This document shows positions 1 to 6,315 of a stretch of DNA of 17,649 nt, one piece after another (the first letter of the stretch is position 1; each line of letters begins with the position of its first letter). Below the pieces are notes generated by a model. It made no database searches and was not told the origin of the DNA. It saw nothing but the letters and a program-made list of their open reading frames with translations. The position numbers and the translations under genes are program-made. This DNA is from an uncultured Eubacteriales bacterium (GTDB lineage Bacteria > Bacillota > Clostridia > Oscillospirales > Oscillospiraceae): NCBI GenBank assembly GCA_900546515.1, contig URDG01000042.1, positions 1-17,649 on the forward strand, read 5' to 3'.

Positions 1-912
1 GGTCTCGGCAGTGAAAGCCGTCACCGTTGCCATCAGGTCGGCATCAGAAATGCGGTTTTCGTGGGCAAAGTCCATGATCTTCGCCACGTAAGCAGGCCCG
101 TAATACTCCCGCCCGGTGGTTTTGGGCGGCTTGCAGACAAGATACGGATCCTCCATCAGCCAATTAAGCAGCCCTTGATGGACGGTTCCGGCAGCTGCAA
201 ACTCACCGCCTGCATCATAGGTCTGCTTTCCGCCGGTCAGCTCAGACAGCACGGCGTCCATCACCATATTGCCCGGGCCGGTATCAAAGGCAAACACATC
301 CTCCAGCTTGCAGTCCGGCAGCAGGCAAGTGATGTTGCCGATGCCGCCGATGTTTTGCAGTGCGACACACTCGGTCTTGCTGCGGTAGATCAGGAATTCG
401 CTGTACGGCACCAGAGGTGCTCCCAGCCCATCCGCTGCCACATCCCGGACCCGGAAGTCGCCCACCACCGGGCAGCCAAAATGCTGCGCCAGCACAGAGC
501 ATTCGCCCAGCTGAAATGTGCTGCGGAAGCTATGTCCCAGGTAATCCTCCTTCTGGGGAATGTGCCAGAAGGTCTGACCGTGATTGCCGATAAGGTCTAT
601 ATCTCCGGGCGCAAGGCCGGCTTGCCGGCACAGCTCGAGTCCGGCTTCGCTGCAGAGCCGGCCCAGAAGAAAATTGATGCGGCAGAAATCGGCGGCAGCA
701 GCCGGCGCGCCGCCGGCAAGGCGCAGTATCTCCGCGCGGACCTCGGGCGCAAACGGTGAAAAGAAAAATGCAAGCTGCTGCACCTTCGTGTCCGTGCCGG
801 AGCCCGAGATGCGCACGAGAGCCGCGTCGATACCGTCGGCAGAGGTGCCGGACATGAAGCCGATCACAAGGCGCGACGGCTTGTTTATAAGATCAAGAAT
901 TGGGTGTCCCAT
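1..912 (-). CDS. anmK: Anhydro-N-acetylmuramic acid kinase, C-terminus cut off by window edge
   Basis: AnmK hydrolyses the anhydro ring of 1,6-anhydro-MurNAc and phosphorylates it to MurNAc-6-phosphate in the cytoplasm, for cell-wall recycling. The 304 codons present read through to the left edge without a stop; the family is about 370 residues, so some 65 C-terminal residues are missing. ASKHA-kinase motifs are visible: GFMSGTSADGID near residues 18-29, GNHGQTFWH near 100, NIGGIGNIT near 180 and DTGPGNMVMD near 205. The ATG at 912 follows GGAGAG at 8 nt spacing and a good promoter. It is divergent from nagZ, which supports a recycling role. Oddity: leucine codons change from mixed CTT/CTC/CTG in the first ~98 codons to almost only CTG afterwards. 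Family assignment is firm. Confidence 0.93.
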   Translation of the reverse strand, partial: MGHPILDLINKPSRLVIGFMSGTSADGIDAALVRISGSGTDTKVQQLAFFFSPFAPEVRAEILRLAGGAPAAAADFCRINFLLGRLCSEAGLELCRQAGLAPGDIDLIGNHGQTFWHIPQKEDYLGHSFRSTFQLGECSVLAQHFGCPVVGDFRVRDVAADGLGAPLVPYSEFLIYRSKTECVALQNIGGIGNITCLLPDCKLEDVFAFDTGPGNMVMDAVLSELTGGKQTYDAGGEFAAAGTVHQGLLNWLMEDPYLVCKPPKTTGREYYGPAYVAKIMDFAHENRISDADLMATVTAFTAET

Positions 913-951
913 ATAGAAAACTCTCCGTTCGCCGCAGTATGCGGTGATTAG

Positions 952-980
952 AGTTTATTCCCCGGGACGGCCTTTGTCAA
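952..980 (-). promoter_or_regulatory. Sigma-A type promoter of anmK
   Basis: Minus strand: TTGACA (980-975), 17-nt spacer, TAAACT (957-952). This is a consensus -35 with a four-of-six -10, about 40 nt upstream of the anmK start. Confidence 0.7.
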
Positions 981-997
981 GAAAATACAGGCCGGAT

Positions 998-1010
998 GCA
1001 TGCTGCATGC
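998..1010. promoter_or_regulatory. Palindrome GCATGC-T-GCATGC, candidate operator
   Basis: A 13-bp perfect interrupted palindrome (it can also be read as two tandem TGCATGC units, 997-1010) directly abuts the -35 box of the nagZ promoter at 1011 and lies 17 bp upstream of the anmK -35 box. A regulator bound here could affect both divergent genes. The palindrome is seen in the sequence; operator function is inferred. Confidence 0.4.
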
Positions 1011-1040
1011 TTGACGTGCGGCTCTGCGGCGGTTTATTAT
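1011..1040 (+). promoter_or_regulatory. Promoter of nagZ-kinase operon
   Basis: TTGACG (1011-1016), 18-nt spacer, TATTAT (1035-1040), ending 37 nt before the chosen nagZ start. Confidence 0.6.
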
Positions 1041-1077
1041 ATGTGGGATACAAAATATGTTCGTTCGGGAGAAAGCT

Positions 1078-2607
1078 ATGGACATTCGTACAGCGGCGGG
1101 CCAGCGGCTCAGCTTCGGTTTCCGCGGGACAAGCATACCGGAGGAATTTGCTGCAATCGTGCGCGAATTCAAAATAGGCAATGTGATATTGTTTCGCTAC
1201 AATGTGGAAAATACGCGGCAGCTCAGAAAGCTGTGCGCGGACATACAGGAGCTTGTGCAGCGCGAGACGGGGCAGCCTGCCTTTATCTCAATAGATCAGG
1301 AGGGCGGCATGGTCACGCGCCTGCCGCGCGATGCCGTGAACGTGCCCGGGAATATGGCTGTCGCCGCGACGGGACGCGCGCAGGATGCATATGACGCAGC
1401 CGCCGTAACGGCGAGACAGCTGCGCGGACTCGGCATAAATTTTAACCTTGCACCGGTGCTCGACGTGAACAGCAACAGCAAAAATCCCGTCATCGGCGTG
1501 CGCAGCTTCGGCGACAGCGCGGCGCGTGCAGCGGAGCTTGGCGCGCTTGCGGTGAGGGGTTACGGCGATAACGGCGTGCTCTGCTGCGGCAAGCATTTCC
1601 CGGGACACGGGGATACGGCCGTGGACTCGCATCTCGGCCTGCCGTGCATAGATAAGAGCCTCGGCGAGCTGCGCACGGAGGAGCTTGTGCCGTTCCGGGC
1701 GGCAATAGCCGCCGGAATCCCTGCGATAATGAGCAGTCATATTCTCTTCCCGCAGATAGAACCGGCAGGAGTTCCGGCTACTATGTCAAGGCGCATCATG
1801 CATGATATTCTGCGCGGCGAGCTCGGCTTCGGAGGACTCACGCTCAGCGACTGCATGGTGATGGACGCGATACGCATGCATTACGGCACGGCGAACGGCG
1901 CTGTTGCCGCAATGAAAGCGGGCGTGGACATAGTATATGTAAGCAGCAATCCGCAGCTTCAAAGAGAAAGCGCTCAGGCTGTGCTTGCCGCGGCGGAACG
2001 CGGCGAGCTCGACGGGGAAAATATGCAGGAATCCCTTGCACGCATACTTGCGGCGAAATCGCGCTTTGCCTTTACGGACGCGCGCGGCGAGCTGTGCGGC
2101 AGGGAAGAGGACTATGCCGCCGCGCGGAGTATATCGCGGCGCGCTGTCGTGCACGTGAGCGGCGGGATATGCGCCGCGGGCGAGAACAGCTTTTTCTGCG
2201 GCTGCGCGGATTACCGCGTTACGCAGGCGGCGAACGACGATCCGGATGCGCTGCCGTTCCCTGAGTACATGCACAGGCGTTTCGGCGGAAAATATGCCGT
2301 ATGCTCGACGGACCCGGATGAAACCGAGATACGGCGTATCGCAGCGATGGCCGCGGGATGCGGAAATATAATAATGTCGACCTGCAACGCGCATATATAT
2401 ACAGGTCAGATCAGACTGGCCGCGGCATTGGCCGCGACAGGGGTAAAAATGACTGCGGCTGCGCTGAGGAACCCATACGATCTTCCGCTCCTGCCGGAAA
2501 GCGTGGGAAAGCTCGCCGTGTTCGACTATACCCCGGACAGCCTGTCTGCCTTATGCGAGGTGCTCAGCGGCGGAGAGTGCACAGGCGTCATGCCTGTCAG
2601 ACTCTGA
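1078..2607 (+). CDS. nagZ: Cytosolic beta-N-acetylglucosaminidase, GH3 (NagZ type)
   Basis: Glycoside hydrolase family 3 enzyme expected to remove GlcNAc from GlcNAc-(anhydro)MurNAc muropeptides. The 509-residue protein has the GH3 TIM-barrel domain (about 1-335) with IDQEGG (72-77), KHFPGHGDT (172-180) and the NagZ-specific Asp-His pair D183/H185, then the nucleophile region LTLSDCM with D258. A second alpha/beta GH3 C-terminal domain (about 345-509) follows, as in Bacillus-type NagZ and unlike the ~340-residue single-domain proteobacterial enzymes. There is no signal peptide, so it probably acts in the cytoplasm on imported fragments. The ATG at 1078 is chosen because GGGAG lies 6 nt upstream; an in-frame ATG at 1057 has no ribosome site. 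The stop codon overlaps the ribosome site of the next gene, implying coupling. Confidence 0.92.
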   Translation: MDIRTAAGQRLSFGFRGTSIPEEFAAIVREFKIGNVILFRYNVENTRQLRKLCADIQELVQRETGQPAFISIDQEGGMVTRLPRDAVNVPGNMAVAATGRAQDAYDAAAVTARQLRGLGINFNLAPVLDVNSNSKNPVIGVRSFGDSAARAAELGALAVRGYGDNGVLCCGKHFPGHGDTAVDSHLGLPCIDKSLGELRTEELVPFRAAIAAGIPAIMSSHILFPQIEPAGVPATMSRRIMHDILRGELGFGGLTLSDCMVMDAIRMHYGTANGAVAAMKAGVDIVYVSSNPQLQRESAQAVLAAAERGELDGENMQESLARILAAKSRFAFTDARGELCGREEDYAAARSISRRAVVHVSGGICAAGENSFFCGCADYRVTQAANDDPDALPFPEYMHRRFGGKYAVCSTDPDETEIRRIAAMAAGCGNIIMSTCNAHIYTGQIRLAAALAATGVKMTAAALRNPYDLPLLPESVGKLAVFDYTPDSLSALCEVLSGGECTGVMPVRL

Positions 2608-2620
2608 GGAGGTGAGTACG

Positions 2621-3532
2621 GTGTTCATTGCGGGCATAGACGGCGGCGGGACCGGGACGAGGCTCGAGCTGCGCCGCGGCGACAATACGTTTACGGGCCG
2701 CGCGGAGTTCGGCCCGTTCAATATCGCCGCCATAGGCGAGGAGAGGTTCACAGAACGGCTGCGCGGAATATTCTCATACTGCGGAGAGATGTCGGAATGT
2801 GCCGCCCTGTGCATAGGCGGCGCGGGAGTATCCGTCGGCGCGATGGCGGACATAACCCACCGTGAACTGGAGCGGCGCGGCTTTCGCGGAGTGCTCACGC
2901 TGTGCGGAGACCATGAGATAGCGCTCAGAGGTGCGCTCAGCGGCCCGGGCGGAATACTTATTGCCGGTACGGGGTCAATATGCTGCGGCAGGAATCCGGC
3001 GGGTGAGTTCGTACGCTGCGGAGGCTGGGGGCATATAATAGACGATGCAGGCAGCGGCTACGCCATAGGCTGCGGCGCGCTGGCTGAGGCCGTGCGCGCG
3101 GAGGATGGCCGGAGTCCCGGCAGCGCACTGCACCGTGCGGTCATGGAAAAGCTCGGCGCGAAGGACGCGGGCGGCATAGTAGAGTTTGTGTACCACAGCG
3201 GCGCAGGCAAGGCCGGCATTGCGGCGCTGGCCGGACTTGTGCTGGATTGCGCTGCGGCCGGGGACATACGGAGTCTCGATATACTTGACCGTGAGGCGGA
3301 CGAGCTTGCCGCGCTTGTGAGGGCACTGGCGGCGGGGATGAAGACCGGGAGACCGCGCCTTGCGCTTCTCGGCGGACTGCTGACGGGGAAAAATGTGTAT
3401 GCGGACATTGTGCGCAGTAAGCTTGAGAGCCTCGCTGAACTCACAGAGCCGGAGCATGACGCGCTCTGGGGCGCAGCGCAGCTGGCTTTCGATTCGCTCA
3501 ATACCGTTCAGCACGGTACGGCCGTGCCTTGA
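2621..3532 (+). CDS. BadF/BadG/BcrA-type N-acetylglucosamine/N-acetylmuramate kinase
   Basis: ASKHA-fold sugar kinase of the BadF/BadG/BcrA/BcrD ATPase family, which includes GlcNAc kinases and the clostridial MurNAc/GlcNAc kinase MurK. The 303-residue protein shows the first phosphate loop GIDGGGTGTR (5-14), GGAGVSVG (66-73), a likely catalytic Asp in CGDHEIAL (D97), GTGS (116-119), GGWGHIIDDAGSGYAIG (134-150) and a C-terminal LLGG motif. It starts 13 nt after nagZ. The GTG at 2621 is chosen because AGGAGG (2607-2612) lies 8 nt upstream; another GTG at 2612 overlaps that ribosome site. Next to NagZ and AnmK, the likely substrates are GlcNAc and/or MurNAc released by NagZ. MurK is the favoured identity but substrate cannot be fixed from sequence. 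Confidence 0.82.
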   Translation: MFIAGIDGGGTGTRLELRRGDNTFTGRAEFGPFNIAAIGEERFTERLRGIFSYCGEMSECAALCIGGAGVSVGAMADITHRELERRGFRGVLTLCGDHEIALRGALSGPGGILIAGTGSICCGRNPAGEFVRCGGWGHIIDDAGSGYAIGCGALAEAVRAEDGRSPGSALHRAVMEKLGAKDAGGIVEFVYHSGAGKAGIAALAGLVLDCAAAGDIRSLDILDREADELAALVRALAAGMKTGRPRLALLGGLLTGKNVYADIVRSKLESLAELTEPEHDALWGAAQLAFDSLNTVQHGTAVP

Positions 3533-3541
3533 AAAAATGTG

Positions 3542-3570
3542 TTGCATAATTATTTGTAATATCGTATAAT
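3542..3570 (+). promoter_or_regulatory. Promoter of larA-aminotransferase operon
   Basis: TTGCAT (3542-3547), 17-nt spacer, perfect TATAAT (3565-3570). The leader to the larA start is about 40 nt. Confidence 0.75.
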
Positions 3571-3583
3571 AACGGGCATACAA

Positions 3584-3597
3584 AGAATAAAAATACA
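3584..3597 (+). promoter_or_regulatory. ARG-box-like operator candidate in larA leader
   Basis: AGAAT-AAAA-ATACA matches the ArgR/AhrC half-site pattern TGNAT-WWWW-ATNCA at every defined base except the first. The core GAATAAAAAT is identical to the Bacillus AhrC consensus as I recall it. It lies just downstream of the expected transcription start, a usual repressor position. Binding is inferred. Confidence 0.4.
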
Positions 3598-3615
3598 TTC
3601 GTGGAGCCCCGATAA

Positions 3616-4887
3616 ATGAAAAACTATCAGTTTGCATATGGAAAGGTCAGCGTTACACTGCCGTTGAATGAAAAAAACGTGCTCGCAGAGCTGCATGGCA
3701 ATGACACGCCGCCGCTTGAAGATATTCGCACGGCGCTGACAGAGAGCCTTGAGGCGCCCGTTGACAGCGCGCCGCTCCGGCAGAGAATAAAGCCCGGGGA
3801 TAAGGCGGCGCTCGTCGTGAGCGATATGAGCCGCTTCTGGATGAGGCAGGATCTTGTTATCCCGCACATTGTGGACCACTTAACCGGCTGCTGCGGCATG
3901 GATGAGAAGAATATAACGATCGTCGTGGCAAACGGCACGCACCCCGGCAGCGGCGAGGCGGAGCTGCGCCGGCTCGTGACGGACGGCGTTTATGAGCGCA
4001 TAAAGGTCGAAAACCATGACTGTATGGCGGATGACCTTGTGTATCTCGGCACAACGCCCCACGGTACGCCGGTGAAAATAAACCGCAGTGCAGCCGAGGC
4101 GGATATGGTAATATGCCTTGGGGCATGCACACACCATGTCATGGCCGGCTTCGGCGGCGGGCGCAAGAGCATACTGCCGGGAATAAGCGGTCTGGAGACC
4201 ATCCGCCACAACCACGCCTTTTCACTTGACGCCGCGGCGCTGCGCTCAAACCCGGAGATAGGCAACGGCGTGCTCAAGGGCAACCCGCTGCATGAGGATA
4301 TGTGCGAGGCTGCGTCCATGGTGAAAAACCTTTTTATGATAAATCTTGTGATGAACGCGCAGATGAAGCTCGCAGCGATATTTTCAGGCCATTTTCTGCA
4401 CTCCTGGGAGAAGGCATGTAAGCTCGTGGACGAGATATACAGGGTGAAGGTGCCGTGTCTGGCAGATGCGGTGATCGCAAGCTGCGGCGGCTATCCGAAG
4501 GATATTTCGCTCTATCAGGGGACAAAGACGATAGACAATGTAGAGTCGGGGCTGAAGCCCGGCGGCACGCTCATACTGATAATAGAAGCGCCGGAGGGCG
4601 GCGGCCCGGCGGAATATTTCGGCTGGTCGGAGGATCTGATAAACGGCACGATAGAAAAGCGCCTGAGAGAGGCGTTTACCGTCGCGGGATATGTGTTTTT
4701 CCTCAACTGTGAGCAGGCACAGCGCTACAACATCCTGCTGTATTCGGGCATTGATCCGAAAAGCGTCGCGCCGATGGGGATAAAAGCCTATTCCGATGTG
4801 GGAGAGCTTTTAAAGGCCGCCAATCTTGACGGCAAATCAATATATGTCATACCGAACGGTTCAACAGTGATCCCGACCCTCGGCTGA
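3616..4887 (+). CDS. larA: LarA-family nickel-dependent 2-hydroxyacid racemase/epimerase
   Basis: LarA interconverts D- and L-lactate (homologues act on other 2-hydroxyacids) with a nickel-pincer nucleotide bound to a lysine. The 423-residue protein has the usual length, and the key residues fall at or beside Lactobacillus plantarum LarA positions: SDMSR with D70/R73, ANGTH with H109, THHVMAGFGGGRKSILPG with H174 and cofactor lysine K184, and RHNH with nickel ligand H200. A working racemase is therefore likely. The ATG at 3616 follows GGAG at 9 nt. It heads an operon with an aminotransferase 21 nt downstream. The cofactor enzymes LarB, LarC and LarE are not in the window and must be encoded elsewhere if the enzyme is active. 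The substrate is unknown; the aminotransferase suggests an amino-acid-derived 2-hydroxyacid rather than lactate. Confidence 0.88.
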   Translation: MKNYQFAYGKVSVTLPLNEKNVLAELHGNDTPPLEDIRTALTESLEAPVDSAPLRQRIKPGDKAALVVSDMSRFWMRQDLVIPHIVDHLTGCCGMDEKNITIVVANGTHPGSGEAELRRLVTDGVYERIKVENHDCMADDLVYLGTTPHGTPVKINRSAAEADMVICLGACTHHVMAGFGGGRKSILPGISGLETIRHNHAFSLDAAALRSNPEIGNGVLKGNPLHEDMCEAASMVKNLFMINLVMNAQMKLAAIFSGHFLHSWEKACKLVDEIYRVKVPCLADAVIASCGGYPKDISLYQGTKTIDNVESGLKPGGTLILIIEAPEGGGPAEYFGWSEDLINGTIEKRLREAFTVAGYVFFLNCEQAQRYNILLYSGIDPKSVAPMGIKAYSDVGELLKAANLDGKSIYVIPNGSTVIPTLG

Positions 4888-4908
4888 CAGTACACAAGGA
4901 GAAAACAA

Positions 4909-6060
4909 ATGAGAAATTTTATTGCAGAACGTTTCAGAAGCAGCGGCGGACCGGGACTCAGCCTTGATACCGAGGCGCTCGCAAAATATGACGACATCAT
5001 CGACCTGAGCATAGGCGACACGGATTTCACTACCGACTCCGCGATAATAGACGCGGCGTTCCGCGACGCGCGCTCCGGTCATACGCACTACGGCAATCCG
5101 AAGGGCGACCCTGAGCTCATCGCGGCCTACTGCGCCGCGTGGGAGGAGGATTTCGGCCAGAAGCTCGCAGCGGATCATGTAATGGTCTCGGCCTCCAGCT
5201 GCATGGGCATGGGGCTTGCAATGATGGCGATACTCGACCCCGGCGATGAGGTCATAGTTTTCTCGCCCTACTTTGCAATATACAAAAGTCAGATAGAGCT
5301 TGCGGGCGGCGTGTGCGTCGAGGTGCCGACATATGCCGGCGAGGGCTACACGATAGACGAGGCCCGCCTGCGCGCGGCGGTCACGCCGAAAACAAAGGCA
5401 ATCATCTTCAATAACCCCACAAATCCCACGGGTATGGCCTATGGGGAGGATACGCTCAGAATGCTTGCGAGGGTTGCTGAGGAGTACGATCTGCTGATCG
5501 CTGCGGATGAGATATACACCACCTATCTCTTCGAGGGCAGCTATGTCCCGCTGCGCACTCTGCCCGGTATGGAGAAGCGCACTATAACGCTCAACAGCTT
5601 CTCGAAGAATTTCCTGATGACAGGCTGGCGCGTCGGCATGCTGATCGCGGAGCCGGAGATACTGAGCGTCATGCTCAATATAAACGGCTCTCTCATATAC
5701 ACCACGCCCTCCATATCCCAGCGCGCGGCGCTTGAAGCACTCAGGCAGCGCGCCCGCATACGCGAGACCTATGTCGCGGCTTACAGGGACAGAATATTCT
5801 ACTCTGCGGAGAGGATAGAGAAGATCCCGTATCTCAGCCTTGTCCGCCCGAAGGGAACGTTTTACCTGTTTCCGGGCGTTGAGAAGACCGGGCTTTCAGC
5901 GCCGGAGTTCTGCAAGCAGCTGCTGGAGAAAGCGCATATCCTCGTGACGCCGGGCGACGCCTTCGGCAGCACCGGAGCGGGACATATCCGCATTGCCTGC
6001 ACGGTGGATATTGACAAGCTGAAGGTCGCATACGACCGTATGGAGAAGCTCAGCTTCTGA
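4909..6060 (+). CDS. PLP-dependent class I/II aminotransferase
   Basis: Fold-type I aminotransferase, 383 residues, full length. Visible motifs: THYGNPKGDPEL (59-70), the cofactor-stacking area FSPYFAIY (118-125), NNPTNPTG (168-175), AADEIY with D200 and Y203 contacting the pyridoxal ring, SFSKNFLMTGWRVG with the Schiff-base lysine K233 and phosphate-binding R241, and HIRIACT with the carboxylate-binding R361. The enzyme would swap an amino group between an amino acid and a 2-oxoacid in the cytosol. The ATG follows AAGGAG at 8 nt. Co-transcription with larA suggests that the oxoacid and a 2-hydroxyacid belong to one pathway, although no hydroxyacid dehydrogenase lies between them. Aspartate, aromatic or branched-chain specificity cannot be told by eye. 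Confidence 0.9.
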   Translation: MRNFIAERFRSSGGPGLSLDTEALAKYDDIIDLSIGDTDFTTDSAIIDAAFRDARSGHTHYGNPKGDPELIAAYCAAWEEDFGQKLAADHVMVSASSCMGMGLAMMAILDPGDEVIVFSPYFAIYKSQIELAGGVCVEVPTYAGEGYTIDEARLRAAVTPKTKAIIFNNPTNPTGMAYGEDTLRMLARVAEEYDLLIAADEIYTTYLFEGSYVPLRTLPGMEKRTITLNSFSKNFLMTGWRVGMLIAEPEILSVMLNINGSLIYTTPSISQRAALEALRQRARIRETYVAAYRDRIFYSAERIEKIPYLSLVRPKGTFYLFPGVEKTGLSAPEFCKQLLEKAHILVTPGDAFGSTGAGHIRIACTVDIDKLKVAYDRMEKLSF

Positions 6061-6076
6061 GCTTGCAGGCGAATAT

Positions 6077-6148
6077 AAATACTGCATATAAACTCTGATA
6101 TTGACTGTTATACACAGTGATATTCGGAATTTATATGCAGTATTTTTT
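6077..6148 (+). terminator. Large hairpin terminator after the aminotransferase gene
   Basis: A perfect 16-bp stem (6077-6092 with 6130-6145) is followed by T residues to 6148. The 37-nt loop holds a small inner hairpin (ACTGT 6104-6108 with ACAGT 6114-6118) and two direct TGATATT copies (6096-6102, 6118-6124) spaced 22 bp. The T-run supports plus-strand termination; the long structured loop is unusual for a simple terminator. Confidence 0.65.
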
Positions 6149-6233
6149 GCTATAATGAGCTATGTTAAATTATTATGCATAAAATGCACAAACCGGTGCA
6201 TGCCTTGAAATGAATTTTGTACAGAACTGACTA
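6149..6233. other. AT-rich spacer upstream of the transporter promoter
   Basis: No gene is seen here. It holds TGCAT-AAA-ATGCA (6176-6188), an ARG-box-like palindrome one base short in the centre, which overlaps a small inverted repeat ATGCAC/GTGCAT (6184-6189 with 6196-6201). A TATAAT at 6151-6156 has no acceptable -35. Confidence 0.3.
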
Positions 6234-6261
6234 TTTACAAATGCTGAAAATAATGTATAAT
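6234..6261 (+). promoter_or_regulatory. Promoter of the amino-acid ABC transporter operon
   Basis: TTTACA (6234-6239), 16-nt spacer, perfect TATAAT (6256-6261). The leader is about 48 nt to the lipoprotein start. Confidence 0.65.
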
Positions 6262-6267
6262 TATACA
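6254..6267. promoter_or_regulatory. Perfect palindrome resembling an ARG box, over the -10 element
   Basis: TGTATAATTATACA is a perfect 14-bp palindrome and fits the ArgR pattern TGNAT-WWWW-ATNCA exactly. It fully covers the -10 hexamer of the transporter promoter, so a bound regulator would block RNA polymerase. Arginine transport operons are classical ArgR targets; use of ArgR here is inferred. Confidence 0.5.
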
Positions 6268-6315
6268 CGCATTCAAGAGAAATACGCATAATAATGCAAC
6301 GCGGAGGAGAGCAAA

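Noticed and set aside
61..759. Plus-strand open frame of 232 codons
   Set aside because: It lies fully antisense to anmK, whose minus-strand translation has clear kinase motifs.
1786..2394. Minus-strand open frame within nagZ
   Set aside because: Shadow of the GH3 gene with no ribosome site and no motif.
3511..3527. Hairpin at the end of the sugar-kinase gene as terminator
   Set aside because: The 6-bp stem lies inside the coding region and no T-run follows; it cannot be supported as an intrinsic terminator.
6151..6156. TATAAT as a second transporter promoter
   Set aside because: No acceptable -35 lies 16-18 bp upstream, and it sits just after a terminator stem; the TTTACA/TATAAT pair at 6234-6261 is better.
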